DNA from: Brenneria izbisi
GTDB taxonomy: Bacteria; Pseudomonadota; Gammaproteobacteria; Enterobacterales; Enterobacteriaceae
DNA length: 64,000 bases
NCBI RefSeq assembly: GCF_025840185.1
Contig: NZ_JAMPJU010000002.1
Coordinates: 257,536 to 321,535 of the forward strand
Direction: 5' to 3'
Both the position numbers and the translations under genes were made by a program. Below are positions 36,380 to 45,314 of this stretch, one piece after another (the first letter of the stretch is position 1; each line of letters starts with the position of its first letter). The notes under the pieces are model-generated. The model had not been told where the DNA came from. It was given only the letters and a program-made list of their open reading frames with translations, and did no database searches.

Positions 36380-37201
36380 ATGACCTACCGTGTAATTGCG
36401 CTTGACCTTGATGGAACGCTGCTGACCCAACAAAAAAAAATCCTGCCTGAATCGCTTACCGCGCTGGCGCTGGCGCGTCAGCAAGGCATAAAAGTAGTGA
36501 TAGTGACCGGACGTCACCACTCCGCCATCCATCCGTTTTATCAGGCGTTGCAACTGGATACCCCGGCAATCTGCTGTAACGGCACCTATGTTTACGATTA
36601 TCTGACCGGGAAAACCTCTCACGCCAATCCGTTATCTGTCGATCAGGCTAAAAGTGTGCTCAACATGCTGCAAACATTTGATATCCACGGTCTGATGTAC
36701 GCCGATGACGCCATGTATTACCAATATCCCACCGGGCATGTGATACGTACTCAAGCCTGGGCGTCAACTTTGCCCGCGTTGCAGCGTCCCTCATTCCAAC
36801 AGGTCGCCGATTTGATGCGACAAACCGATGAATCCGTCGCGATCTGGAAATTCGCCACATCCCATGCCGATATTCCTACCCTGAACGATTTCGCCGGCGC
36901 GGTAGAAACGCAACTCGGCCTCGCCTGCGAGTGGTCGTGGCAGGATCAGGTCGATATCGCTCAAACAGGCAACAGCAAAGGGAAATTACTGCAACAGTGG
37001 TTGTCGGAACAAGGCATCAGCATGAAAGAGGTGGTCGCCTTTGGCGATAACTTCAACGACATCAGCATGCTTGAAGGCGCCGGATTAGGCGTTGCGATGG
37101 GCAACAGCGCAGATGAGATCAAAGCCCGCGCCGATCTGGTTATCGGCGACAATGAAGGGCCTGGCATCGCCGAGGTGATTCGTACCCGCGTGCTGGCATA
37201 G
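36380..37201 (+). CDS. ybhA: HAD-superfamily (Cof-type) sugar/pyridoxal phosphatase YbhA
   Basis: A 273-residue cytoplasmic phosphatase. HAD motif I is VIALDLDGTLLTQQKK near residue 5, motif II lies in VVIVTGRHHS near 39 and motif IV is FGDNFNDISMLEGAG near 220. In between is the Cof-type C2 cap. E. coli YbhA dephosphorylates pyridoxal phosphate and fructose-1,6-bisphosphate in vitro; that activity is by homology. I start at ATG 36380 (MTYRVIALD), the family start, rather than 11 codons upstream. It forms a convergent pair with glk, with a long hairpin between. In E. coli the same neighbours pgl and modC flank it. Confidence 0.94.
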   Translation: MTYRVIALDLDGTLLTQQKKILPESLTALALARQQGIKVVIVTGRHHSAIHPFYQALQLDTPAICCNGTYVYDYLTGKTSHANPLSVDQAKSVLNMLQTFDIHGLMYADDAMYYQYPTGHVIRTQAWASTLPALQRPSFQQVADLMRQTDESVAIWKFATSHADIPTLNDFAGAVETQLGLACEWSWQDQVDIAQTGNSKGKLLQQWLSEQGISMKEVVAFGDNFNDISMLEGAGLGVAMGNSADEIKARADLVIGDNEGPGIAEVIRTRVLA

Positions 37202-37213
37202 CCGCGAATCGTT

Positions 37214-37244
37214 CAGTCAGCAAACGCCCGGCGCTTGCTGACTG
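37214..37244. terminator. Bidirectional terminator hairpin between ybhA and glk
   Basis: Perfect ten-base arms CAGTCAGCAA and TTGCTGACTG enclose an 11-base GC-rich loop. Flanking CCGCGA and TCGCGG can extend the stem with a bulge. It sits midway between two convergent genes, so it probably ends both transcripts. Confidence 0.7.
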
Positions 37245-37276
37245 ACTCGCGGACAACGTACCGCCCCCGGCAAGTC

Positions 37277-38242
37277 TTAAAGCGTTTTTCCCAGCGATTG
37301 CCTGAGATACGCGCCCGCGCCCAACAGTCCCGGTTGCTCGTGGGTGATCAGATACACCGGGATCTCCCGCACATAATCCTTGAATCGCCCTTTGTCCTCG
37401 AATGCCGCGCGAAAACCTGACGCTTTGAAAAATTCCAGGAAACGCGGCACCATGCCTCCGGCGATATACACACCGCCAAAGGTGCCTAGCGTGAGCGCCA
37501 GATTGCCGCCGAAACGACCTAACATCACACAGAACAGCGACAATGCCCGCCGGCAATCCACATCGCTGTTTTCCAATGCGCGCCGGGTGACATCTTTCGG
37601 CTCCAGCGCTGCCGGGGTTCTTTCATCAGACAAGACTATCGCACGATAAATATTCACCAGACCTTGCCCTGAAAGCAGGCGCTCCGCTGAAACATGTCCC
37701 CACGCCTTGCGCATGATGGACAGAATCGTCTCTTCTTCATCGCTGTTTGGCGCGAAATCCACATGCCCGCCCTCACCCGATAAACTTATCCAGCGCTCAG
37801 CCGCATAAACCAGATGGGCGACCCCCAGCCCGGTGCCTGCGCCATAGACCGCGATCGGCTTACCCGGCACGGGGTCACCCCCACCGAGTTGCAGCAAATG
37901 CGCGTTATCCATCACCGGCACCGCCATGGATACCGCGGTAAAATCATTAATCACTTCAAAATGCCGCAGACCAAGACTGGTCCTCATTTCCTCAATGGAA
38001 AAAGCCCAACTGTGGTTGGTCATGGCAACCCAATCGCCAGTGATCGGGCAGGCGATGGCGATACAGGCATCCTGAACCGATACCGCCAGTTTGCCGAGAT
38101 AATCACGGATAGCCGCCTCCAGCGAAGGGAAATTCAACCCAGAATAGGTTGTCGTTTGCGATAATTCGCCCGTTGTCCTATCACACAACGCCAGACGAGT
38201 ATTGGTGCCGCCAACATCGCCAACTAACACATAATGCGCCAT
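37277..38242 (-). CDS. glk: Glucokinase
   Basis: A 321-residue cytoplasmic ATP-dependent glucose kinase of the proteobacterial Glk family (E. coli 321). The phosphate-1 loop [19 protein letters not shown] begins at residue 8. [13 protein letters not shown] lies near 135, the sugar-binding [16 protein letters not shown] near 153 and [18 protein letters not shown] near 267. In E. coli glk lies elsewhere. Here it is next to ybhA and divergent from a LacI-regulated sugar island, which suggests that free glucose might be a product of that island. That link is inference from position only. Confidence 0.96.
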   Translation of the reverse strand: MAHYVLVGDVGGTNTRLALCDRTTGELSQTTTYSGLNFPSLEAAIRDYLGKLAVSVQDACIAIACPITGDWVAMTNHSWAFSIEEMRTSLGLRHFEVINDFTAVSMAVPVMDNAHLLQLGGGDPVPGKPIAVYGAGTGLGVAHLVYAAERWISLSGEGGHVDFAPNSDEEETILSIMRKAWGHVSAERLLSGQGLVNIYRAIVLSDERTPAALEPKDVTRRALENSDVDCRRALSLFCVMLGRFGGNLALTLGTFGGVYIAGGMVPRFLEFFKASGFRAAFEDKGRFKDYVREIPVYLITHEQPGLLGAGAYLRQSLGKTL

Positions 38243-38367
38243 GACTTTCTCCAGATTAAAATCAGATTTTCAGATCATCGCTGTAAAATACCACCTACCG
38301 CCACCCCCAAATAACTTTCTAGTGATGAGGATCTCATTTATTACTAAAAGCAGCGGTTAAGCCAAAA

Positions 38368-38379
38368 GTAATCGATTAC
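38368..38379. promoter_or_regulatory. LacI-type operator, distal copy (GTAATCGATTAC)
   Basis: A perfect 12-bp palindrome with a central CG, as LacI-family operators have. It lies 60 bp before the start of the MFS permease gene. An identical copy begins 30 bp downstream, about three helical turns away on the same face of the DNA. A third copy precedes the secreted isomerase gene at 44 kb. The LacI-family gene of this island is the obvious candidate binder. Confidence 0.8.
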
Positions 38380-38397
38380 ATTTATAAAGCACAGATT

Positions 38398-38409
38398 GTA
38401 ATCGATTAC
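38398..38409. promoter_or_regulatory. LacI-type operator, proximal copy (GTAATCGATTAC)
   Basis: A second identical palindrome ending 18 bp before the permease ATG and just upstream of its Shine-Dalgarno (AAAAGGG). In this position a bound repressor would block the start of transcription or elongation into the permease-isomerase-dehydrogenase operon. Confidence 0.8.
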
Positions 38410-38427
38410 TTTTAAAAGGGATACCTT

Positions 38428-39669
38428 ATGGTTTCTTCATCTGAAAATACCTCATCCAAATCGTTACAGCCCACATTCGTCGTACCCAGACTATCGCTCA
38501 TGATGTTTTTGGAATTCTTTATCTGGGGTTCATGGTCGGTAACGCTAGGTCTGGTTATGACGCAACATAACCTGGCATCCATGATTGGCGACGCCTTCTC
38601 CGCCGCGCCGATCGCCTCAATCCTTTCGCCTTTCGTACTGGGTATGGTAGTTGACCGCTTCTTTCCCTCGCAAAAAGTCATGGCGCTATTGCATTTGGTG
38701 GGCGCGGTGATCCTGTGGTTCGTACCCGGCGCGTTGACCAGCGAGAACGGATCGCAACTGCTGATACTGCTCTTCGCCTATACGTTGTGCTTTATGCCCA
38801 CGCTGGCGTTAACCAACAATATTGCGTTCCATAATCTGACCAATAGCGAAAAGAGTTTTCCTGTGGTGCGCGTATTCGGTACGATTGGCTGGATTATTGC
38901 CGGGGTTTGCATCGGCATGGCGGGGATCTCGGCGAGCGTCTCCATCTTCTATGTTGCCGCCGTTTTCTCTGCGATCCTTGCCGTTTATAGCCTGACGCTG
39001 CCGCATACTCCCGCCCCGGCCAAAGGCCAACCGCTGGCGGTGCGCGATCTGTTTTGCGCCGACGCTTTCGCCCTGCTCAAACAGAGCCATTTTCTGGTGT
39101 TCGCCATCTGCGCGATGCTGATTTCCATTCCGCTGGGGACTTACTATGCCTACACCGCATCGTTTCTGAACGACGTCGGTATCAATAACGTCAGCACAGC
39201 CATGTCATTCGGCCAGATGTCTGAAATTTTCTTTATGTTGATCATCCCGCTGTTGTTCAAAAGGCTGGGTGTGAAGTACATGCTGTTTATCGGTATGTTG
39301 GCCTGGTTTGTACGCTATGCCCTTTTCGCGCTAGGCGTGAACGAGGAAGCGCGCTGGCTGCTCTATATCGGTATTCTGCTGCACGGCGTTTGTTACGATT
39401 TCTTCTTTGTTATCGGTTTTATCTACACCGATCGTATCGCCGGAGAGAAAATCAAAGGCCAAGCGCAAAGTATGGTCGTGCTGTTCACCTATGGCGTCGG
39501 TATGCTGCTGGGCTCTCAGGTTTCGGGCGTGATCTATAACCGTCTGTTCGACAACGGCACGCTCAATGCGCCGGCAATATGGGCGACGTTCTGGTGGATC
39601 CCGGCGATTGCGGCCGCAATTATTGCTGTCATCTTCTTATTCTCTTTTAAATATAAAGAGCGGGCATAA
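38428..39669 (+). CDS. MFS permease of the nucleoside:H+ symporter (NHS) type
   Basis: A 413-residue inner-membrane protein with 12 predicted helices. The N-terminal RLSLMMFLEFFIWGSWSVTLG is characteristic of the NHS family (NupG, XapB, YegT). The repeated MFS loops GMVVDRFFPSQKVMA near residue 72 and KRLGVKYMLFIGM near 275 are visible. Relatives next to Gfo/Idh/MocA dehydrogenases in many bacteria are thought to carry sugars or glycosides rather than nucleosides. It opens an operon with an isomerase 29 bp later and a dehydrogenase. Two identical operators lie just upstream. Substrate unknown, most likely a sugar or glycoside. Confidence 0.88.
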   Translation: MVSSSENTSSKSLQPTFVVPRLSLMMFLEFFIWGSWSVTLGLVMTQHNLASMIGDAFSAAPIASILSPFVLGMVVDRFFPSQKVMALLHLVGAVILWFVPGALTSENGSQLLILLFAYTLCFMPTLALTNNIAFHNLTNSEKSFPVVRVFGTIGWIIAGVCIGMAGISASVSIFYVAAVFSAILAVYSLTLPHTPAPAKGQPLAVRDLFCADAFALLKQSHFLVFAICAMLISIPLGTYYAYTASFLNDVGINNVSTAMSFGQMSEIFFMLIIPLLFKRLGVKYMLFIGMLAWFVRYALFALGVNEEARWLLYIGILLHGVCYDFFFVIGFIYTDRIAGEKIKGQAQSMVVLFTYGVGMLLGSQVSGVIYNRLFDNGTLNAPAIWATFWWIPAIAAAIIAVIFLFSFKYKERA

Positions 39670-39698
39670 CTGCCGATATTTTGCCACAGGAGGTATGA

Positions 39699-40769
39699 AT
39701 GAAAACGTTAAAAGGGCCGGGCATTTTTCTCGCCCAATATATTGGCGAACAGGCTCCCTTTAACACGCTGGAAAATCTGGCGGGCTGGGCGGCGGGATTA
39801 GGGTTTAAGGCGCTGCAAATACCGTGCAATCACCCGCATATCTTTGATTTGGCGACGGCGGCAACCAGTCAAACCTATTGCGATGAGGTCACAGGGGTGT
39901 TGGCGCAACACGGGCTGGCCATCAGCGAATTGTCTACCCATCTGGAAGGACAGTTGGTTGCGGTACACCCGGCGTATCACGATGCGTTTGATGATTTTGC
40001 GCCGCCGCCCTATCGTTGTAATCCGCAGGCGCGGCAACAATGGGCCATCGCTTCTATCAAGCAGGCGGCGGCGGCCTCTTCCCGGCTGGGGCTGAACGCC
40101 CACGCCACCTTTTCCGGGGCGCTGGCCTGGCCCTACTTTTATCCCTGGCCGCCACGTAAAGAGAGTCTGATTCAGGAAGCCTTTCAGGAACTGGGCCGAC
40201 TCTGGACGCCGATTCTCGATAGCTTTGACGAATACGGCGTAGATGTTTGTTACGAGCTTCACCCCGGAGAAGATTTACATGATGGCGCCAGTTTCGAGCG
40301 TTTTCTCGATGCCGTAAATCATCATCCGCGTGCCAATATCCTCTATGATCCCAGCCATATGCTGTTGCAGCAGATGGATTACCTCGACTTTATCGATCTC
40401 TATCACCAACGGATTAAGGCATTCCATGTAAAAGATGCCGAATTCAGGTCATCCGGGAAAAGCGGCGTTTATGGCGGCTATCAAACCTGGTCGGAACGGG
40501 CCGGACGATTTCGCTCGCCGGGTGACGGACAAATCGATTTCGGCGCCATCTTCAGCAAACTCGCCCAATACGATTACGGCGGCTGGGCGGTGCTCGAATG
40601 GGAATGTTGTCTGAAGGATAGCGAATATGGCGCCAAAGAGGGCGCCGAGTTTATCAACCGATATATCATTCCCGTTTCGCAGCGCGCCTTTGATGATTTC
40701 GCCGCCACCAACGATGACAGAGGTCTGGTGAGAAAAATGCTCGGACTGCCAGAGGAGAAAGTAGAATGA
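39699..40769 (+). CDS. Cytoplasmic sugar-phosphate isomerase/epimerase-like TIM-barrel protein
   Basis: A 356-residue AP-endonuclease-2/xylose-isomerase-type barrel without a signal peptide. The likely metal ligands are visible in order: CYELHPGEDLHDG near residue 184, LYDPSHMLLQQ near 213, AFHVKDAEFRSSG near 241 and AVLEWECC near 298. Families of this kind work as epimerases, isomerases or 3-keto-glycoside-processing enzymes (for example YcjR of E. coli) beside Gfo/Idh/MocA dehydrogenases. AGGAGG precedes ATG 39699. The last codon overlaps the next gene by ATGA, so the two proteins are probably made in fixed ratio. The reaction is inferred. Confidence 0.85.
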   Translation: MKTLKGPGIFLAQYIGEQAPFNTLENLAGWAAGLGFKALQIPCNHPHIFDLATAATSQTYCDEVTGVLAQHGLAISELSTHLEGQLVAVHPAYHDAFDDFAPPPYRCNPQARQQWAIASIKQAAAASSRLGLNAHATFSGALAWPYFYPWPPRKESLIQEAFQELGRLWTPILDSFDEYGVDVCYELHPGEDLHDGASFERFLDAVNHHPRANILYDPSHMLLQQMDYLDFIDLYHQRIKAFHVKDAEFRSSGKSGVYGGYQTWSERAGRFRSPGDGQIDFGAIFSKLAQYDYGGWAVLEWECCLKDSEYGAKEGAEFINRYIIPVSQRAFDDFAATNDDRGLVRKMLGLPEEKVE

Positions 40770-41920
40770 TCCGTGTAGGAATTATTGGTTCCGGTTTTAT
40801 CGGGCCGGCGCATATTGAAGCGATTCGGCGGCTGGGCTTTGTGGAAGTGGTCGCGCTGGCGGAAAACTCACTGGAGCTCGCCCAACAGAAAGCTCGCCTG
40901 CTCAACATTCCGCACGCCTATGGCAACATTGACGATCTGCTGAATCACCCTGATATCGCGGTGATCCATAACTGCACGCCTAATCATCTGCATGCCGCCA
41001 TCAACAAGCAGATTATTCAGGCGGGCAAACACGTGTTTTCCGAAAAGCCGCTGTGCATGACCAGCGATGAAGCCCGCGAACTGGTGTCATTGGCGCAAGC
41101 GCAGCGTGTCATTCATGGCGTCAGCTTCGTCTATCGACAATTCGGCATGGTGCAACAGGTCGCCAGCATGATCAGACAGCAGGAAATTGGCCGCATTTTC
41201 GCTGTCCACGGTGGCTATCTGCAAGACTGGATGCTGTATGAAACCGATTATAACTGGCGCGTTGAACCAGAATATGGCGGTGTATCGCGTGCGGTGGCGG
41301 ATATCGGTTCACACTGGTGCGATACGGTGCAGTTCATCACCGGACGGAAAATCGCCGCGGTGTTCGCCGACCTGGTGATCGTTCACCCCACGCGCAAATC
41401 AAGCCGTCAGGGAAGCGCGACCTTCTCATCGTCGAATGCCGTGACAGAGTACGACGACAAACCCGTCAGTACGGAAGATTACGCTACCGTTCTGTTACGG
41501 TTCGATGACGGCAGCCGGGGATCGTTTACCGTTTCGCAAGTCAGCGCGGGCAGAAAGAATCGTCTGACGTTTGAAGTCAACGGTAGTGAGAAATCGCTCG
41601 CCTGGGATCAGGAAACGCCGCAGAAGCTGTGGATTGGCAACCGTGATAAACCCAATCAACTGCTTTGCGATGATCCCACCCTGATGAATCCCGACGCCGC
41701 CGCGTCCGTTCATTTCCCGGGCGGACATATCGAAGGCTGGCCGGATGCTTTTAAAAACATGATGGAGAAATTTTATCGCTATCTGCGCGACGGCAAACAG
41801 CCGGGCGTCGATCCGGTTGATTTTGCGACATTCCACGATGGCGCCGACATCATGTTTATTCTCGATGCCATCCTACAGAGCCATCAACAGCAAAAATGGG
41901 TTAACGTCGATTATAAGTAA
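40766..41920 (+). CDS. Gfo/Idh/MocA-family NAD(P)-dependent sugar dehydrogenase
   Basis: A 384-residue cytoplasmic oxidoreductase. The Rossmann fold starts VGIIGSGFIGPAHIEAI, and the nicotinamide-proximal EKPLCMTSDEA lies near residue 92. The sugar-binding half has GGVSRAVADIGSHWCDT near 170, where the His and Asp are typical catalytic residues. Proteins of this type oxidise a sugar hydroxyl, often C3 of a glucoside, in a reversible step. It is translationally coupled to the isomerase (ATGA overlap) and followed by a good terminator. Its closest functional analogue known to me is the YcjS/YcjR pair of E. coli. The substrate is unknown. Confidence 0.9.
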   Translation: MIRVGIIGSGFIGPAHIEAIRRLGFVEVVALAENSLELAQQKARLLNIPHAYGNIDDLLNHPDIAVIHNCTPNHLHAAINKQIIQAGKHVFSEKPLCMTSDEARELVSLAQAQRVIHGVSFVYRQFGMVQQVASMIRQQEIGRIFAVHGGYLQDWMLYETDYNWRVEPEYGGVSRAVADIGSHWCDTVQFITGRKIAAVFADLVIVHPTRKSSRQGSATFSSSNAVTEYDDKPVSTEDYATVLLRFDDGSRGSFTVSQVSAGRKNRLTFEVNGSEKSLAWDQETPQKLWIGNRDKPNQLLCDDPTLMNPDAAASVHFPGGHIEGWPDAFKNMMEKFYRYLRDGKQPGVDPVDFATFHDGADIMFILDAILQSHQQQKWVNVDYK

Positions 41921-41930
41921 TTCTCTCCGT

Positions 41931-41963
41931 CTCTGGCAGCCGCTGTCAGAGGCGCTTTCTTTT
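41931..41963 (+). terminator. Terminator after the dehydrogenase gene
   Basis: CTCTGGCAG and CTGTCAGAG pair (one G-U) around CCG and are followed by GCGCTTTCTTTT. It lies 11 bp beyond the stop codon and ends the permease-isomerase-dehydrogenase operon. Confidence 0.7.
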
Positions 41964-42059
41964 CAGCACCTTGGTATCATGTACGATAATTCAGCCCCCG
42001 CCAGGTTTATGATAATCTGCCTGACCAAATATAAGTAAGCGCGAGCGCCTTCTGAATAT

Positions 42060-43040
42060 ATGTCGATTCAAAAAATAGCACGCATCGCCGGTGTATCGGT
42101 GGCAACCGTTTCACGAGTGCTGAATAACGTCAACACCGTTAAACCCCAAAATCGGGAACGCGTATTAAACGCAATAAAAACCAGCAACTACCAGCCCAAC
42201 CTGTTAGCTCGCCAGTTGCGCACCGCGCGTAGCAATATGTTGCTGGTCATGGTTTCCAATATCGCCAACCCCTTCTGCGCCGATGTGGTCAAAGGCATTG
42301 AAGCGGAGGCGGAAGAGAACGGTTATCGTATTCTTCTGTGCAATTCGGGGTCCGATACCATCCGTGCGCAATCCAGCCTGCAACTGCTGTCAGGCAAGAT
42401 GGTCGATGGCGTGATCACCATGGATGCGATCTCCACGTTGTCGGAACTTCAAGCCATTATCGGCAACGCGCCCTGGGTGCAGTGCGCCGAGCATGATGAT
42501 AACTCCTCCATTTCGTCCGTCGGTATTGATGACGTTGAAGCCTCGCGTTTCGTGATTAATAATTTTCTTGGCAAAGGCCGCCGCCGTATCGCGATGATTA
42601 ACCACGATATGAATTATCTCTATGCGCAACTGCGGGAGAAAGGCTACCGCGAGGTCATCACTGAAAATCAACTCGGCTATTGTATGGTCGAATACGCCAA
42701 TACATTGAGCTATGAGGGAGGAAAAACCGCTATGTCGGCGCTGCTTAATCAAGAGGCGCAACCTGATGCGATATTCGCGGTATCCGATACCCTGGCCGCT
42801 GGCGCGCTCTCCGCCATAAATGACGCCGGATTACGGGTGCCGGAGGATATCGCGGTGATCGGCTTTGACGGCACGGAGCTTGGCTATATTACCTCTCCTC
42901 AACTCAGTACCGTGCAACAACCTTCGGCCAATATTGGCCGACAGGCGGTAAAACTGTTATTGACGCAGATTGACCAACCCGGTAGCAAAACAGAAAAGCG
43001 CGTGCTTGAATGGAAATTTATTGAGCGGACTTCCGGCTAA
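42060..43040 (+). CDS. LacI-family transcriptional regulator
   Basis: A 326-residue repressor-type protein. The helix-turn-helix is IQKIARIAGVSVATVSRVLN at residues 3-22, followed by the hinge LLARQLRTARSN near 48-59. A periplasmic-binding-like effector domain starts MLLVMVSNIANPFCADVVKGI near 60, with VIGFDGTELGYITSPQLSTVQ near 275. It lies downstream of the catabolic operon with its own upstream region and between that operon and the secreted isomerase gene. It is the natural candidate to bind the three identical GTAATCGATTAC operators flanking the island, although none of these lies in front of its own start. The effector is probably the pathway sugar. Confidence 0.92.
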   Translation: MSIQKIARIAGVSVATVSRVLNNVNTVKPQNRERVLNAIKTSNYQPNLLARQLRTARSNMLLVMVSNIANPFCADVVKGIEAEAEENGYRILLCNSGSDTIRAQSSLQLLSGKMVDGVITMDAISTLSELQAIIGNAPWVQCAEHDDNSSISSVGIDDVEASRFVINNFLGKGRRRIAMINHDMNYLYAQLREKGYREVITENQLGYCMVEYANTLSYEGGKTAMSALLNQEAQPDAIFAVSDTLAAGALSAINDAGLRVPEDIAVIGFDGTELGYITSPQLSTVQQPSANIGRQAVKLLLTQIDQPGSKTEKRVLEWKFIERTSG

Positions 43041-43082
43041 CGCAACTATCAACCATATCAAGGCGACTCGCTTGTTCATTCA

Positions 43083-43104
43083 CTTGCGGGCATCCGCCCG
43101 CAAG
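43083..43104. terminator. Bidirectional hairpin between the regulator and secreted isomerase genes
   Basis: Perfect nine-base GC-rich arms CTTGCGGGC and GCCCGCAAG enclose the loop ATCC, between convergent genes. CAAGATTT follows on the plus strand. A strong stem suited to ending both transcripts. Confidence 0.7.
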
Positions 43105-43130
43105 CAAGATTTCGGGTAAATCGGAGATAC

Positions 43131-44000
43131 TTAAGCGCCCGACTTACCTTTGACTACGCTCAGTTTTTCAGACAGAAACCGATAGGCTGCGGAAATAACC
43201 GCTTGCGGATCTTTCGGCAGATCGTGTTCGACGACAAACCATTTCGCACCAGATTTCACGGCTGCCGGAATAATCTCATCCCATGCCAATAATCCTTCGC
43301 CTGGCGGCGCAAAATTCCGTTCGTCATCGCCAATACCAACTGGCGTATTATCTTTGGCATGAATGGAAAATATCCGTCCGTGGTACTTGGTCAATAATCT
43401 CGCCGGATTTTGTCCGCCACGGGAAGCCCAGGCGACATCAAGCTCCATAACCAGATTCTCTGGCTTCGCGGCATCAAACAAAAGTTCCAGCCCGGTTTTG
43501 CCGCGATACGTTTTCATTTCATAGTTATGATTGTGATAACCAAGCTGCATACCGCGCTTTTTCAGATCAGCGCCGATATCATTTAGTTGCTTGCCGAGTT
43601 GTTGCCAGGTCGCCGGCGTGTTGGGCAGCCTCGTTACATCCAGCGACGGTACGATAATGACACGGTTGCCTATCGCTTTGTTAAACGCGATCACCTCTTC
43701 TGGATTGCTTTTTAATTCAGCCAGTTGCACATGCGCGGCGATAGCTTTTAACTTATGTTTCACCAGCAACGCCTTCATCTCTGGTGCGCTAACGCCTTGT
43801 GTTCCAACTAATTCAACCGCTTTATAGCCCGCTTTGCGCGCCAGCGTGAATTGCTCATCAAGCGTCCCCATATTACGTAAGGTGTACATCTGCAAGGCGA
43901 TCTGCTGGTTACCCGTTGGTTTTTCCGCAACAGCAAAACCGGATGAGAGCATAAATACGAAAGGAATCACGAAACGGCGTAATAACGTCATACAGCGCAT
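43131..44000 (-). CDS. Secreted sugar-phosphate isomerase/epimerase-like TIM-barrel protein
   Basis: A 289-residue protein with a clear signal peptide (hydrophobic FVIPFVFMLSSGFAVA, cleavage near residue 26), so periplasmic. The mature barrel has ALQMYTLRNMG near 35, AVELVGTQG near 61, the metal ligands GYHNHNYEM near 155, MELDVAWASRGGQNPARL near 180, FSIHAKDN near 210 and WFVVEHD near 252. Secreted members of this family are known near 3-keto-glycoside pathways, where they may cleave or isomerise keto-sugars. Start ATG 44000 has AGGAG six bases upstream; an ATG at 43991 is possible. A copy of the island's operator lies 48 bp upstream, tying it to the same regulon. The reaction is inferred. 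Confidence 0.85.
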   Translation of the reverse strand: MRCMTLLRRFVIPFVFMLSSGFAVAEKPTGNQQIALQMYTLRNMGTLDEQFTLARKAGYKAVELVGTQGVSAPEMKALLVKHKLKAIAAHVQLAELKSNPEEVIAFNKAIGNRVIIVPSLDVTRLPNTPATWQQLGKQLNDIGADLKKRGMQLGYHNHNYEMKTYRGKTGLELLFDAAKPENLVMELDVAWASRGGQNPARLLTKYHGRIFSIHAKDNTPVGIGDDERNFAPPGEGLLAWDEIIPAAVKSGAKWFVVEHDLPKDPQAVISAAYRFLSEKLSVVKGKSGA

Positions 44001-44047
44001 AGTTTTCTCCTGTCTTTATCATCGAAGTATTCGCATAACCTTAAAAA

Positions 44048-44059
44048 GTAATCGATTAC
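44048..44059. promoter_or_regulatory. LacI-type operator, third copy (GTAATCGATTAC)
   Basis: Identical in all 12 positions to the two copies at 38.37-38.41 kb, with AAA and TTT flanks. It lies 48 bp upstream of the secreted isomerase gene on the minus strand, so this gene should respond to the same regulator as the permease operon almost 6 kb away. Confidence 0.82.
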
Positions 44060-44255
44060 TTTTTACAGCAAACAAAAAAGCGCTAACACGTAAAACAAGC
44101 TATATGACTTTATTAATCAGGCATAGGAAAAAGATATTAAAAATCAATCGCAATACTGCTTTTGTAATGCTGTTCACATTAATGATAAAAAGAAAACAAA
44201 CAGGAAATGGAAAGGCAAAGCCGGATCATTCCCCTATGATCTATGGCCGCATTTT

Positions 44256-45314
44256 TTATGCCGTGAGCGATACGCTTTTTATCTGAGCATACAGCGTTTG
44301 TCCGGGATGTAGCGCCAGATCGTCGCGCGCCCAGGGGGTAATTCTGGCCCACAAAATCTGGTTATCAATCACCAGCTTCACTTCTACCTGCTCATCGACA
44401 TCAATAAACTCAACCACCGTGGCAGACAGAATGTTACGGATGCTGCTCACCGCTGGCGGCTGCGGCACCAGCGAAACATCGACGGCATTGATGCGAAGAC
44501 GCAAAGCGGAATCTATCGGCGCCTCCACCTTTCCTACCCACAGTTGTTGTTCCCCTAACGATAACGCCGTCATCGCATAGCGCTCATGATGCGCCAGTAA
44601 TCTGACATTCAGAATGCTGCTCTGTTCATCACGCGGCAACCAGGGGCGTAATGCGCTGCTGGCCCAAACGTCCTCCAGCATTCCCTGTGCTTTGACCTTG
44701 CCTTTATCCAACACCAGCACGTTATCCGCCAGCCGGACAATTTCTTCCATACTGTGGGTGACATACAGAATGGGGACATGCACTTCTTTCGCCAGTTGCT
44801 CCAGATAGGGCAACAGTTCACGTTTTCTGGGTAAATCCAGCGAGGCCAGCGGCTCATCCATCAACAACAGTTCCGGCGCCGTGAGTAACGCCCGCCCAAT
44901 CGCCACACGCTGTTTCTCACCGCCGGACAACGTCATCGGATAGCGATTCAACAACGGCCCAATTCCGAGCAGCTCCACCAGATCATCAAACTGGGATTTC
45001 ATTACAGCCGATATGCCATAACATAAATTACCGCGCACGCGATAATGGGGAAACAGACGCGCATCCTGAAAAACATAGCCGATGTGTCGTTTTTCCGGCG
45101 GCAAAAAAATAGATTTATCGGTATCGACCAGTACGCGATCATTCAACACAATGCGTCCAGCATCAGGCCGCGTCAGGCCAACCACAGCATTAATCAGCGA
45201 TGTTTTGCCCGCGCCGGATACGCCAAAGATCGCGGTAATGCCATGAGCGGGTAAATCGGCTTTAACGCTGAGGGAAAGCTCGCCAAGCTGCTGGTTAAAA
45301 TCAAGTTGTAGCAT
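44256..45314 (-). CDS. modC: Molybdate ABC transporter ATP-binding protein
   Basis: A 352-residue cytoplasmic ATPase of the molybdate importer. Walker [10 protein letters not shown] is near residue 33, the signature [15 protein letters not shown] near 128 and Walker [13 protein letters not shown] near 148. The C-terminal MOP domain (about 285-352) binds molybdate and contributes regulation. E. coli ModC is 352 residues. Its start overlaps the modB stop by one base, and modB likewise overlaps modA, so modABC is one tightly coupled operon. Supplies molybdenum for enzymes such as the formate dehydrogenase encoded in this window. Confidence 0.97.
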   Translation of the reverse strand: MLQLDFNQQLGELSLSVKADLPAHGITAIFGVSGAGKTSLINAVVGLTRPDAGRIVLNDRVLVDTDKSIFLPPEKRHIGYVFQDARLFPHYRVRGNLCYGISAVMKSQFDDLVELLGIGPLLNRYPMTLSGGEKQRVAIGRALLTAPELLLMDEPLASLDLPRKRELLPYLEQLAKEVHVPILYVTHSMEEIVRLADNVLVLDKGKVKAQGMLEDVWASSALRPWLPRDEQSSILNVRLLAHHERYAMTALSLGEQQLWVGKVEAPIDSALRLRINAVDVSLVPQPPAVSSIRNILSATVVEFIDVDEQVEVKLVIDNQILWARITPWARDDLALHPGQTLYAQIKSVSLTA

